Assembly (NCBI GenBank): GCA_963770765.1
Contig: CAVYQS010000013.1
Coordinates: forward strand, 50,671 to 114,670
Length of the DNA stretch: 64,000 bases
Reading direction: 5' to 3'
Source: CAVPCY01 sp963770765
GTDB taxonomy: Bacteria; Actinomycetota; Coriobacteriia; Anaerosomatales; PHET01
The position numbers were made by a program, and so were the translations under genes. Positions 35,888-45,239 of this stretch are shown one piece after another; the first letter of the stretch is position 1, and every line of letters begins with the position of its first letter. The notes beneath the pieces were generated by a model. That model made no database searches. It was not told the origin of the DNA and worked only from the letters and a program-made list of their open reading frames with translations.

Positions 35888-35919
35888 GAAAGCCCCGCCC
35901 TGAACGGGGCGAGGCTTTC
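35888..35919. terminator. bidirectional terminator between TetR and tRNA-Phe
   Basis: Stem GAAAGCC..CGCCC / GGGCG.GGCTTTC with one mismatch and a 6-base loop. It lies 20 bp after the TetR stop and 10 bp after the tRNA 3' end. On the minus strand it is followed by TTCTTA. Confidence 0.75.
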
Positions 35920-35928
35920 AGTGAGTCC

Positions 35929-36004
35929 TGGTGGCCAGAGACGGACTTGAACCGCCGACACGGGGATTTTCAGTCCCCTGCTCTACCATCTGAGCTACCT
36001 GGCC
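35929..36004 (-). tRNA. tRNA-Phe (GAA)
   Basis: The 76-base minus-strand sequence folds as a full cloverleaf: acceptor GGCCAGG pairs with TCTGGCC, the D-loop contains AGCTCAGATGGTAGAGC, the anticodon loop is CTGAAAA with anticodon GAA, and the T-loop is GGTTCAAGTCC. CCA is encoded. It decodes Phe codons. It stands alone, with a terminator downstream. Confidence 0.97.
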
Positions 36005-36074
36005 GTTACGCGTGCCCACGTATGGTAGCCGCTCGGTTCTGGTCGGTCAACGGCACCCGGATGCCCTCCATCCG

Positions 36075-37487
36075 CTACGGGCCGCTCGAATAGTAGAGCA
36101 CGACGTTGCTGTCCTTCTGGGCCTTCGTACCGCCCTCGGGAGTCTGCGCGACGACCTCGTTTGCGGGCTTGCCGCTCCCGGTGGCGGGTACCGGTATCGC
36201 CTCGAGAGCAGCATCCGCGATGACCTGCTGGGCCTCGGCGATGGTGAGGCCCACCACGTCGGGCACGTCGACCTCATCGGGAGTGGGCGGAGGACCTGTG
36301 GAGACGATGATCCCGATGCTCGTTCCCGGGGCCACCGACTCGCCCTCGGCGGGCAACTGCGTGATCACCACGCCCTTGGCGACCTCGGTGCTGGGGTTCT
36401 CGGCCACAACGGCCTTGAGACCGGCATCGGTGAGCTCCTTCTTGGCGTCCGCGCTGGTCATGCCCACGACGTCCGGAACGTCTACGTTGTTCACCTGGGG
36501 GCCGTCGGAGATGACGATTCCCACGTTCGTGCCGGCAGGCACCTTCTGGCGGGCGGCGGGAGATTGCCCGGAGACGAGTCCCTTGTCGACGGTGCTGCTG
36601 AACTCCCGCGTGACCGTGACCGCGAAGCCAGCATCGCGCAAGGTGTTCGTCGCATCGGCTTGATTCTCGTTGCGAACGTCGGGGACCTCGATGAGCTCGA
36701 CGCCGGGCGCGACGATGATCTCTTCCTCGCTGCCCCCGGGCACCTCGGTCCCGGCCGGCGGCTTCTGCTCGATCACCGAGCCCTCCTCGGCGTCCCCGGC
36801 CTCCTCGGCCTCGGCCTCGGTCACCTTCGCTTCGAGACCCGCCTCTTCTATCGCTGCGACCGCCTCGGCCTGCGGCAGCCCCACGACATCGGGGACGACC
36901 ACCGTTTCCTCGGAGCCGCCCAGCAGGAAGAACGCGGCAAGCGCCGCGGCGACCACCACAGCCGCGATCACCGCCCAGATGATCCACGCGGGCCTCTTCG
37001 CCGGTTGAGCGGCAAGCGAGGCGCGGCTGGGAAGCTGCGAGATGACGGTGCCTTCGGGGACCGAGTTGCTGTGCTCGCGTGCGATCTGCGGCGAGAAGCT
37101 CGCGGCCTGAAGCGTCGAGACCGCGTCGGCCTCGGTGCGGCCCACGACGTCGGGGAGCGCCACGGCCGCAGCCGGAGTGGCGGGAGCACCGCTCGATACC
37201 AGCATGATCGCCTCGGCGCCGGCGGGCACGCTCGCACCCGCACGGGGGAGCTGGCCGCTGACCTCTCCGCGCTTGAACGCATCGCTGTAGTCGTTGAAGA
37301 CCTGCGCGACGAGCCCGGCCTCTTGCAGAGCCGACAGCGCCTTGCCTTGGTCTGCGCCCAAGATGTCCGGGACCTCCGCGAACGCGCGAGGAGGCTCCGG
37401 ATAGGGGCCGGACGATACGACGAGGATCACCCGCGATCCGCTCGCGAGCACCGCCCGCGGGTCGGACGACACGTTCTGCGTGGCCAT
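36075..37487 (-). CDS. PASTA protein with repeats on both sides of a membrane helix
   Basis: A 470-residue protein. Residues 1-28 look like the second half of a PASTA unit. Residues 38-100 form one full PASTA unit (VPDILGADQGKALSALQEAG) and 110-155 a shortened one. A membrane helix follows at about 167-190 after KRPAWIIW. Residues 197-470 are four more PASTA units (VPDVVGLPQAEAVAAIEEAG, and so on). Basic residues before the helix and acidic ones after predict the N-terminus inside. PASTA repeats are normally extracytoplasmic, so those at the N-terminus are unexpected. No kinase domain is present. ATG 37487 has AGGAGG upstream. Confidence 0.83.
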   Translation of the reverse strand: MATQNVSSDPRAVLASGSRVILVVSSGPYPEPPRAFAEVPDILGADQGKALSALQEAGLVAQVFNDYSDAFKRGEVSGQLPRAGASVPAGAEAIMLVSSGAPATPAAAVALPDVVGRTEADAVSTLQAASFSPQIAREHSNSVPEGTVISQLPSRASLAAQPAKRPAWIIWAVIAAVVVAAALAAFFLLGGSEETVVVPDVVGLPQAEAVAAIEEAGLEAKVTEAEAEEAGDAEEGSVIEQKPPAGTEVPGGSEEEIIVAPGVELIEVPDVRNENQADATNTLRDAGFAVTVTREFSSTVDKGLVSGQSPAARQKVPAGTNVGIVISDGPQVNNVDVPDVVGMTSADAKKELTDAGLKAVVAENPSTEVAKGVVITQLPAEGESVAPGTSIGIIVSTGPPPTPDEVDVPDVVGLTIAEAQQVIADAALEAIPVPATGSGKPANEVVAQTPEGGTKAQKDSNVVLYYSSGP

Positions 37488-37601
37488 ACGGGACCTCCTG
37501 ATCGGGCACTCTCGTAGACTCGAGCGCCCCTCGGTTACAGGTGGTCTATTCCCCTGCCGCCCGCCACGATGACAGACGGCATCGAGTCGTGTCCCCTCGG
37601 T

Positions 37602-39329
37602 TCACCTTCCGGCTGCAGCCTGCGCCAGCGCGTCGTCGAGAGTCGCTGCCACCGTGAGCCGAGATAGTGCGCCCTGCGCGCTGCTGGTCGTGAGGGCGCG
37701 AAGCGGCTGCTCCTGCAGGTCGGCGATGATCACCGTGATGCCACGCTCTTCGCACTCGTCAAGGAAACGCTCGAGCGCACCGGTGCCGCCCGCATCGAGC
37801 ACGGTCACGCCATCGGCATACAGGACGAGCGTGTCTCCGTCGGCCGACAGCCACAGGATCTCCGAGAAGACCCTCTCGGCGGCGGCGAAGAACAGCGCTC
37901 CCACGATCTTGTAGACGCGCCATCCCTCAGGCAGCGGCTGCCGCACGTAGCGCTCGCTGTCGGTGACGTCGCGCACCTGGGTGAAACGAGAGCTGTCGCG
38001 CATGAACAGCAGTGCCGCAAGCACGATGCCCACCGCGATCGCCACCACCATGTCGGTGAAGACGGTGAGCACGAGGCAGGTCGAGAAGACCAGCACGTCG
38101 GCGGCGGGCGCGGTTCGCACGAGCCTGACCGCATGCGGGGCCTCACTCATGTGCCACGCGACGCTCACGAGCAGTGCCGCCATCGATGACATCGGCAGAA
38201 ACGAGAGCAGCGGTCCGAGCACCACGATGCTCAGCAGCACGACTCCCGAGTGCACGACCGCCGCGACCGGAGTGCGAGCTCCCGCGCGGACGCTGGCGGC
38301 AGAACGCGCGATCGCGGCGGTGGAGGTGATGCCCCCGAAGAACGGCGCGACCACATTCGCGAGTCCCTGGCCCACAAGCTCGCCGTTGGCGTGGTGCCGC
38401 GTGCCCGTCGACCGGTCGAGAACCACGGCACAGAGCAGCGACTCGATCGCACCGAGCATGGCGATCGTCAGGGCAGACGGCAGCAGGCCTCGCAGTGTGC
38501 CGTAGCTCCATTCGAATCGCGCTCCGCCCGGACCGGGAAGGTCCCAGGGAAGCGAGAACGTGGGTAGTGAGGTTGGGATCCCGTGAGCGAGCGTTCCGTC
38601 GGCCATCAGGTACGTGAAGCGCGAACCGATCGTGTCGATCGGGTGCCCCGCCTGCGCGAGGGCGAGCGCGCACAACGCCCCCACGATCAACGCGGGGACG
38701 TGGCCGGGCACGACGAACCGGTCGCGGGGCCACGCGAGCACGATCACCAGCGTGAGCACGCCCACGAAGGCAGTGGGCCAGTCGATCGCGGGCAACGCGG
38801 TGACGATGGTCGCCACCTTCGCGACGAAGTGCTCGGGCATCTCGGTGATCCCCAAGCCGAGCAGGTCGTTGAGTTGCAGGACAGCGAGAACGATCGCGAT
38901 ACCCGCAGTGAAGCCGACCGTCACGGGCTCGGGAACGTACTCGATGAGCCTGCCCATGCGCGCCACTCCGAGCCCCACGAGCAGCAGGCCGGCGATGATC
39001 GTCGCGATCGTGAGACCTGCAAGCCCGTACGCGCTCACGACCGGAGCCAGCACGACCACGAACGCCGCCGTGGGTCCTGTGACGCTGAAGCGCGATCCAC
39101 CGGTCAGGGCAGCCACCGCACCCGCGATGACGGCCGAGTAGAGCCCGTACTGCGGGGGTACCCCGATCGCGATCGCGAGGGCCATGGCGAGCGGGACCGC
39201 GATGACGCCCACCGTGACACCCGCGACGACATCCCGGGAGAGGGTCTGTCGTGTATAGGGGCTGGCGGCGAGCGTGTCGCGAAGGGCGCTGGCGACGCGA
39301 ACGGTGGTCAGGTGTTTCCTGTGCGGCAT
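37602..39329 (-). CDS. SulP-family inorganic anion transporter, second copy
   Basis: A 575-residue SulP protein. The first conserved helix is LSRDVVAGVTVGVIAVPLAMA, and GVPPQYGLYSAVIAGAVAAL and SVTGPTAAFVVVL follow. It ends with a cytoplasmic STAS domain (about residues 440-570, including LYADGVTVLDAGGTGALERF). It is only distantly similar to the SulP at 22725, so the two probably differ in substrate or regulation. It is divergent from the S55 peptidase gene. Confidence 0.9.
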   Translation of the reverse strand: MPHRKHLTTVRVASALRDTLAASPYTRQTLSRDVVAGVTVGVIAVPLAMALAIAIGVPPQYGLYSAVIAGAVAALTGGSRFSVTGPTAAFVVVLAPVVSAYGLAGLTIATIIAGLLLVGLGVARMGRLIEYVPEPVTVGFTAGIAIVLAVLQLNDLLGLGITEMPEHFVAKVATIVTALPAIDWPTAFVGVLTLVIVLAWPRDRFVVPGHVPALIVGALCALALAQAGHPIDTIGSRFTYLMADGTLAHGIPTSLPTFSLPWDLPGPGGARFEWSYGTLRGLLPSALTIAMLGAIESLLCAVVLDRSTGTRHHANGELVGQGLANVVAPFFGGITSTAAIARSAASVRAGARTPVAAVVHSGVVLLSIVVLGPLLSFLPMSSMAALLVSVAWHMSEAPHAVRLVRTAPAADVLVFSTCLVLTVFTDMVVAIAVGIVLAALLFMRDSSRFTQVRDVTDSERYVRQPLPEGWRVYKIVGALFFAAAERVFSEILWLSADGDTLVLYADGVTVLDAGGTGALERFLDECEERGITVIIADLQEQPLRALTTSSAQGALSRLTVAATLDDALAQAAAGR

Positions 39330-39469
39330 CTGGTGGATCGCCCCCGAAGGCTGCAGGCGCGCGGTCTCTTAGAGTGCTCCTGCGCCGGGAGACTGTCCAC
39401 CAGCGCTTGCGGCGACTAGACTGCTCCGTGCGGATGAATCGGCGTCCGCTCTCCGCCGTAGGGGGACAC

Positions 39470-41911
39470 GTGAACACCGTACGACACACATACGCGCGCT
39501 TGATCGCACTCGCCATGCTCGCCGTGGTGGTGTTCGCGTTCTCCGCAGGCATGGCGGCCGCTGCTCCCGGCGAGCCCACGCTGACCCTCGATGAGCTACA
39601 GGCCCTGCTCGACACGTCAGGCGGGACGCTCGATGGCCACCTCAAGACCGTCCTCACCGGCAGCACCATCGTCGACATCCCGGTGCGCGTGCTCGCGGTG
39701 ACGGCAGGCAATCCGACCGGCCCGGCATCGCTGTCGGCCTTCATCGTCTTGGAGGCGCACGGTACGACGATCGACGACCTGGGCGGTATCGCCTCCGGCA
39801 TGAGCGGCAGCCCGATCTACGTCGACGACGGCGGCACCGACAAGCTCGTGGGCGCGCTGTCCTACGGCGATTCGATGACACGGGGCGGCACCGGGCTCGC
39901 GACCCCCATCGAGGCCATGGCGCTCATCGAGGCCGAGCAAGGCGTCCGTCCCGTGACCATCCAGTCGCTCGACGAGCCGGTCCTGACCGCCGGCGGTCTC
40001 AAGGACCGAGTCATCATCACCTCGAACCCCGAGGACCACGCACACGAGGCTGCCGACGGCGCGATCGTCGCCGAGCCGCTCGCCCAGATGTACGTGGGAG
40101 GGATAGACCCCGGGTCGAAGATCTACAAGGAGTACTCGGCGTTTCTCGAGAAGAGGGGCATCAAGCTGACCTCATCGGGGATGTCGGGCATGACCTCACC
40201 CTACAGTGCCCCGTTCCAGCCCGGGTCCGCCATCGCAAGCCTCGCGTCGCGAGGGGACATGTGGGCCGGCGGCATCGGCACCGTGACCTACGTGAACGGC
40301 GGCAATGTGCTCGCCTTCGGCCACCCGATGTACTGGTCCGGTGCCACGAACCTCTTCATGGCCAACGCCTGGGTGGACTACACGTGGCCCAGCGACTTCG
40401 CGCCTTACAAGGTCGCTCGGCCCGCCGCGCTTCGCGGCACGATCACACAGGACAGGGCAGCGGGCATCCTCGGCGTGGACGGGCCGTCTCCCACCGAGAT
40501 CCCGATCACCGCCGTGGCCACCAACGTCGATACCGGACAGACCGCCGAGACGACCGTGACGATGCCCGCGCGGGTGATCGACTCATCGAGCGCGACCTTC
40601 CGAGGGCTTCCCACCTTGGCCACCTACGTTGCCGGCAGCCGCGTCTTCGACCAGTCCTCGGTCACCGGCAGCGCCCACACGACGACCACGGTGGTCGTGT
40701 CCGACGGGATCCGGACCTACGAGATCAAGCGACGCAACATCGTGGACAGCGAGGATGTCGTGTACGCGCTGGTGACCGACGCCGATGAGATCGTGACAGC
40801 GTTGCAGGCTGTGGGCGCGAACGGCATCGCCACTCCGTCCATCAAGTCCGTGAGGCTCGAGTCCTCGATCTCAAGGGCGCGCCAGCTCGCAGAAGTGGTC
40901 GGAGTCAACGCTCCCTCGGGGCTGCGGCACGGATCGAACCGGATCGTGGTGTCCTACTTCAGGTTCGGCGATCCCCGCGTGAAGACGACCGACCTGTCTC
41001 TCGTCGTGCCCGCGAACGTGCCACTGACAGGCGTGCTCAGCGCCTACAGCATCGACGGCCCTCCGAACGGCGACGAGGACAGCGCTGCCCAGGACGAGGT
41101 CTTGTTCGACGATGTCGAAGACCCGACGCCGGGTCAGTCCGTCGACCGAACCACCGTGGGCCAGGTAGTGGACGAGCTCCGGCGGTCTCCCGGCAACGGC
41201 GAGCTGACGGTGAGCTTCCAGCCGGTCGACGCCTACTACGACCCCGAGAGCGAGACTGCCGCGCCCCCCAAGACCTACGCTCCCGTCTCGGCCAGGACCT
41301 CCGTCGACGCGTACCTCGTCGGGGCGGCCATGATCCAAGCGCCGACGATCGACGCGGCCCTCACCCCGGGCTCGGTCGTCACTTACAAGGGAAGCACGCG
41401 CGTGTCCGGGACGCTGCTGGGGGTCGATGGCAGCACCGGTACGGTGCGGATCACCCGGCAGTACGCCGGTGAAAGCGCGGCTGTGACCATCGCCACCGTC
41501 AAAGTCGACGACGAAGGCGCCTTCTCGGCCACACTCGCAGGTCTCCGCAAGAACGCCACGGTCCGCCTGAGCTACAGCGGCGACGCGAATACCATCCCCG
41601 CCAGCGCCACCCTGTACGCCAAGGTCAAGGCCAAGGTCACGCTCAAGCGCTCGGCTTCCAAGGTCAGGCGGGGCAAGACGGTCACGCTGAGTGCAACGGT
41701 CTCGCCCAGCGACACGGACGGCAAGGTCGTGTTCGAGCGCTACTCGGGTGGTCGGTGGAAGACCATCGCGACGCGCTCGCTCGCCGGCGGAAAGGCGGCG
41801 TACAAGTACAAGGCCGCCCTCGGGACGAACAAGCTCCGCGCTCGCACCATCGGCAGCACTCGCAACGCCGCCGCCAAGTCGACCACCGTCATCGTCAGGG
41901 TCGTGAGGTAG
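39470..41911 (+). CDS. secreted SpoIVB-type S55 peptidase with Ig-like domain
   Basis: An 813-residue secreted protein. A signal peptide ends near AAAAPG (about residue 33). Residues about 60-330 form the SpoIVB (S55) peptidase domain, whose motif IASGMSGSPIYVDD includes the catalytic Ser at about 114, and GNVLAFGHPMYWSG follows. The C-terminus has one or two Ig-like beta domains (about 635-813, KVTLKRSASKVRRGKTVTL). The role in non-sporulating actinobacteria is unknown; S55 enzymes in sporeformers signal by regulated cleavage. GTG 39470 follows a GGGGGA. A 12-bp-stem terminator lies downstream. Confidence 0.85.
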   Translation: MNTVRHTYARLIALAMLAVVVFAFSAGMAAAAPGEPTLTLDELQALLDTSGGTLDGHLKTVLTGSTIVDIPVRVLAVTAGNPTGPASLSAFIVLEAHGTTIDDLGGIASGMSGSPIYVDDGGTDKLVGALSYGDSMTRGGTGLATPIEAMALIEAEQGVRPVTIQSLDEPVLTAGGLKDRVIITSNPEDHAHEAADGAIVAEPLAQMYVGGIDPGSKIYKEYSAFLEKRGIKLTSSGMSGMTSPYSAPFQPGSAIASLASRGDMWAGGIGTVTYVNGGNVLAFGHPMYWSGATNLFMANAWVDYTWPSDFAPYKVARPAALRGTITQDRAAGILGVDGPSPTEIPITAVATNVDTGQTAETTVTMPARVIDSSSATFRGLPTLATYVAGSRVFDQSSVTGSAHTTTTVVVSDGIRTYEIKRRNIVDSEDVVYALVTDADEIVTALQAVGANGIATPSIKSVRLESSISRARQLAEVVGVNAPSGLRHGSNRIVVSYFRFGDPRVKTTDLSLVVPANVPLTGVLSAYSIDGPPNGDEDSAAQDEVLFDDVEDPTPGQSVDRTTVGQVVDELRRSPGNGELTVSFQPVDAYYDPESETAAPPKTYAPVSARTSVDAYLVGAAMIQAPTIDAALTPGSVVTYKGSTRVSGTLLGVDGSTGTVRITRQYAGESAAVTIATVKVDDEGAFSATLAGLRKNATVRLSYSGDANTIPASATLYAKVKAKVTLKRSASKVRRGKTVTLSATVSPSDTDGKVVFERYSGGRWKTIATRSLAGGKAAYKYKAALGTNKLRARTIGSTRNAAAKSTTVIVRVVR

Positions 41912-41931
41912 CAGCTCGCCCTGTTCGACCC

Positions 41932-41965
41932 GAAGCGGCCCCGTTCATCCGAGCGGGGCCGCTTC
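41932..41965 (+). terminator. terminator of the S55 peptidase gene
   Basis: A perfect 12-bp stem (GAAGCGGCCCCG / CGGGGCCGCTTC) with a 10-base loop, 21 bp after the stop and followed by TTCGTTCCCGTT. Confidence 0.85.
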
Positions 41966-42053
41966 TTCGTTCCCGTTCGGTCACACCTCTCGCGCCGCGG
42001 CGGCAGAGAGCGCACACTGTCCATGGATCGGCGAATTCGACCTGGGGGGATCC

Positions 42054-42986
42054 ATGCTCTCCGCAGCGCTCCTGGCTACCGTGGCATCGGCCGCGAGTAC
42101 CGTGGCGACCGCGACCGCGACCACGGCGTCGGTCGCGGCATCGAGCGCGCCGGATACCGGCACGCTGGGCAGCATCGTGGCAAGCGTGGTGCCGAGCATC
42201 GTCGCCTCCGCCTTGCCGTCGGCTGCGACGACCACCGTGCCGGTCACCGCGCAGCCGATCTTCCTGCCTATTCCGTTCGAGGTGGCCGCGATCTTCGCCG
42301 GCGCTCTCTCGGGGGCAATGGCCGCAGTGAACCGGCGGTTCGATCTGACGGGGCTGTTCGTCCTCGCCGTCGTGAACGGGCTCGGCGGCGGCATCATGCG
42401 CGACGTCCTGCTGCAAAACTACGGCATCTTCGCACTCGATCATCCGCGCGCGCTGGTCGCCGTGTTCGTCGCCGGGCTGATCGGCGCCTTCTTCTACACA
42501 GCTGCCGAGAAGGTCAGACCCATGCTCGGCATCATCGACGCGCTCTCGCTGGGGCTGTTCGCCCTCGTGGGCGTCGACAAGGCTCTGGTGGCAGGCCTCA
42601 CACCCCTGCCGGCGATCCTCCTGGGTACGATCACCGCCATCGGTGGTGGCATCATCCGCGACCTCCTGTGCGATCGGGAGCCCCAGGTGATGCGCCGAGG
42701 GAGCCTTTACGCGGTGGCCGCCGTGACGGGATGCGCCGTGTTCGTGACCATGGTGACGTGGCTCAACTTCACCAAGCCGGTCGCGATGATCGTCGCAGGG
42801 GCCGTCGCGATAACGCTGCGGCTGGGCTCCGTGTGGCGCGGCTGGGAGTCACCCGAGCCCATTGACCTCACGCACGCCGTGGGTTCGGTCCCCCGCAGCA
42901 TGTGGCGCGGGGGCGCGTGGGTGTTCAGGCGGACACGACGCCGCGACGACGAACGCGACTCGACCGATGACGACGCCGGGGAGTGA
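42054..42986 (+). CDS. TRIC-family (UPF0126) cation channel with long N-terminal extension
   Basis: A 310-residue protein. Residues about 72-285 are the TRIC/UPF0126 fold of seven helices in two repeats, with the family motifs NGLGGGIMRDVLL and AIGGGIIRDLLC. Bacterial TRIC proteins form trimeric K+ channels. Residues 1-70 are an Ala/Ser/Thr-rich extension of low complexity, not found in typical members and perhaps an extra hydrophobic or surface segment. The C-terminus is basic and acidic in blocks. ATG 42054 follows TGGGGGG. Confidence 0.85.
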   Translation: MLSAALLATVASAASTVATATATTASVAASSAPDTGTLGSIVASVVPSIVASALPSAATTTVPVTAQPIFLPIPFEVAAIFAGALSGAMAAVNRRFDLTGLFVLAVVNGLGGGIMRDVLLQNYGIFALDHPRALVAVFVAGLIGAFFYTAAEKVRPMLGIIDALSLGLFALVGVDKALVAGLTPLPAILLGTITAIGGGIIRDLLCDREPQVMRRGSLYAVAAVTGCAVFVTMVTWLNFTKPVAMIVAGAVAITLRLGSVWRGWESPEPIDLTHAVGSVPRSMWRGGAWVFRRTRRRDDERDSTDDDAGE

Positions 42987-43023
42987 CCCGCGCCGGAGCG
43001 AGCGAGCCAGCGCACGTCGTCCT

Positions 43024-43920
43024 TCAGACCCCGTCGCGCGCCATGTAGCGGACCCACCGAGCGTCGACCCAACGCTGGACCGAGTCGATAGTGTCGGGCG
43101 ACATGCCTTTGAACCGACCTTGGGTGGCAACGTAGTCGGCGACGCTCGACTGCAGCCCCGCACGAGCGAGCGTCTTGCTGCGGCCGGTCAGGCGGAACCG
43201 TCCACCCTCCACCTCGTAGAGCACGACCAGCCCGGCATCGACCGCCATCTTGCCCAGCGTGACGGTGTCTTTGGGATCGAACGACCACCCGCTCGGGCAC
43301 GGCGTGTTCATGTGGATGTAGCGGAGTCCGTGGATGCCGCGCGCCTTGGAGACCTTGTCAAAGACGTCGTCGGGGAAGACAGCCGAGGTCGATGCGACGT
43401 AGGGGACGTTGTGCGCCTCCATGATCGCCGGCAGGTCCTTGGGGTTCTCCCGCTTGCCGGCCCAGGTGGTCGTCGTGCGCGCACCGCTGGGCGTGAGCCC
43501 CGAGCGTTGCGTGCCGGTGTTCATGTAGGCCTCGTTGTCGTAGCACAGGTAGATGAAGTCCTCGTTGCGCTCGGCGGCGCCAGAGAGCGCCTGGATGCCG
43601 ATGTCGCCGGTGCCGCCGTCCCCCGCCATCGCGAGCACGGTCATCTCCGAGTCTCGGCCTGTGGCCCTGAGTCCGGCGGCGAGACCGGTTGCAGCGGCGG
43701 CCGTCGAGGGGAACGCGACGTTGACCCACGGCACACCCACCGAGCTGACGGGATACATGCCACCGAGTACCGTGAGGCAACTCGCGGGAACCGCCATGAC
43801 CATCTGCCCCTCCAGCGCCGCCGTGATCTGGCGCAGCGCGATACCGATACCGCATCCGGCGCACGCTCGGTTGCCGGGCAGAACGTGGTGGGTATCGGGC
43901 AGGTCGATGAGCTTGGTCAT
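43024..43920 (-). CDS. 2-oxoacid:ferredoxin oxidoreductase, beta subunit
   Basis: A 298-residue thiamine-diphosphate-binding subunit. Near the N-terminus, NRACAGCGIGIALRQ carries two Cys (C20, C23) that ligate an iron-sulfur cluster. The TPP motif is MAGDGGTGDIG, with YDNEAYMNTGTQ as its second half, the hallmark of pyruvate/2-oxoacid:ferredoxin oxidoreductases. It oxidises a 2-oxoacid to acyl-CoA with the alpha subunit. ATG 43920 follows AGAAGGA. It lies 99 bp after the alpha gene. The gamma and delta genes are at 56216-57081. Confidence 0.92.
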   Translation of the reverse strand: MTKLIDLPDTHHVLPGNRACAGCGIGIALRQITAALEGQMVMAVPASCLTVLGGMYPVSSVGVPWVNVAFPSTAAAATGLAAGLRATGRDSEMTVLAMAGDGGTGDIGIQALSGAAERNEDFIYLCYDNEAYMNTGTQRSGLTPSGARTTTTWAGKRENPKDLPAIMEAHNVPYVASTSAVFPDDVFDKVSKARGIHGLRYIHMNTPCPSGWSFDPKDTVTLGKMAVDAGLVVLYEVEGGRFRLTGRSKTLARAGLQSSVADYVATQGRFKGMSPDTIDSVQRWVDARWVRYMARDGV

Positions 43921-44019
43921 GTGAGTCCTTCTCGGCGGGGTGCGGCCGCTACGAGCATAGCCGCCACGGGTGCGGCTGTCAGCCGAGACCCCCACGGTAC
44001 GGGCGCCTCGGATCCGCAC

Positions 44020-45226
44020 TCAGGCATGCAGTCCGATCCAGTCGGCATCGCGGTCGGTGACTCCGGCAGCGCGGTCGGTCACCGCGCGCGCCGCAGCGTC
44101 CACCAGGTGGGTGACGGAGACGTCTCGGCCGCCCAAGCCGCACACCGCGCCGTAGACGACGGGCGCATGCGGGTCGGCGTTGAGGGCCGCCTTGAGGTCG
44201 GCACAGATCGGACCCTGGAACCCGTAGCTCACCGCCTTGTCGAAGACGAGCGCCATGTCGCGCCCCGCGAGCCTGTCCCGCAGCGCCGCGACAGGGAACG
44301 GCCGATACGCACGGATGCCGAGAACCCCGGCCTTGACGCCGGTCTCGCGCAGCCGCTCGACCGCGACGGTGAGCTGGACTCCGAGCGACCCTGCGGCGAC
44401 GAGCACCACGTCGGCGTCGTCGAGCAGGTACTCCCACGTCAGGCCTCCCCACGAGCGGCCGGTCTGCTCGGCCCACAGCGCATCGACCTCCGGGATCACG
44501 TCGAGTGCCTCGAGTAGCGATGCGTGAAGACCCGCGCGGATCTCCATGTAGCCCGGACGCACGACCCCCTGGGCATCCGCTCGCGGATCGGCCAGCGTCA
44601 CCGGGCCGATGTTGCGCGGATCGCCCGGGTCCACGATCGTGAGCGGCTTGTAGGGCGGCAAGAACTCGTCGACCTGCTCGGCGCCGGGTACCTCGATCGG
44701 CATCGTGGTATGGGAGAGCAGAAAGCCGTCGTAGCAGACCATCACGGGAACGTGCAGGTGCTCGGCGATCCGGTACGCCTGGACGGTGGTGTCCAGGATC
44801 TCCTGGTTGTCGCGGCAGTAGAGCTGGATCCAGCCCGCATCGCGGACGCTCATCGAGTCCTGCTGGTCGTTCAGGACGTTCCACGGCGCAGCCATCGCAC
44901 GGTTCGCGATGCACATGACGATGGGCAGGCGTGCGCCGGCGGCCCACCACACCTGCTCGGTCATGTACGCGAGCCCGTTCGCGCTCGTGGCCGTGAAGAC
45001 CCGCGCTCCCACGGTGGAAGCGGTGATGCAGACGGTGAGCGCGGAGTGCTCGGACTCCACGGTGACGAACTCTGCCGGCAGCTCGCCGGACTCGACCCAT
45101 GCCGAAAGCGTCTCGACTACCGATGTCTGCGGGCGTGATCGGGTAGGCGGCGATGACCTGCACCCGCGCGAGCTTTGCGGCGGTCGCAGCGGCCTCGTTG
45201 CCGGTCATGACGGTGGTCGTGCTCAC
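44020..45226 (-). CDS. 2-oxoacid:ferredoxin oxidoreductase, alpha subunit, frameshifted
   Basis: About 401 residues. GTG 45226 (RBS AGAAGG) begins VSTTTVMTGNEAAATAAKLA, a standard alpha-subunit start, up to VIAAYPITP. The reading then leaves frame; the adjacent frame gives TSVVETLSAWVESGELPAEF and continues through TSANGLAYMTEQVWWAAG to the end. An extra base in the GGG at 45131-45133 explains the break. The subunit binds the 2-oxoacid and CoA with the beta protein. It starts 13 bp after the TetR gene, which probably controls it. The exact 2-oxoacid is undetermined. Confidence 0.88.
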
Positions 45227-45239
45227 GTTGTGCCCTTCT

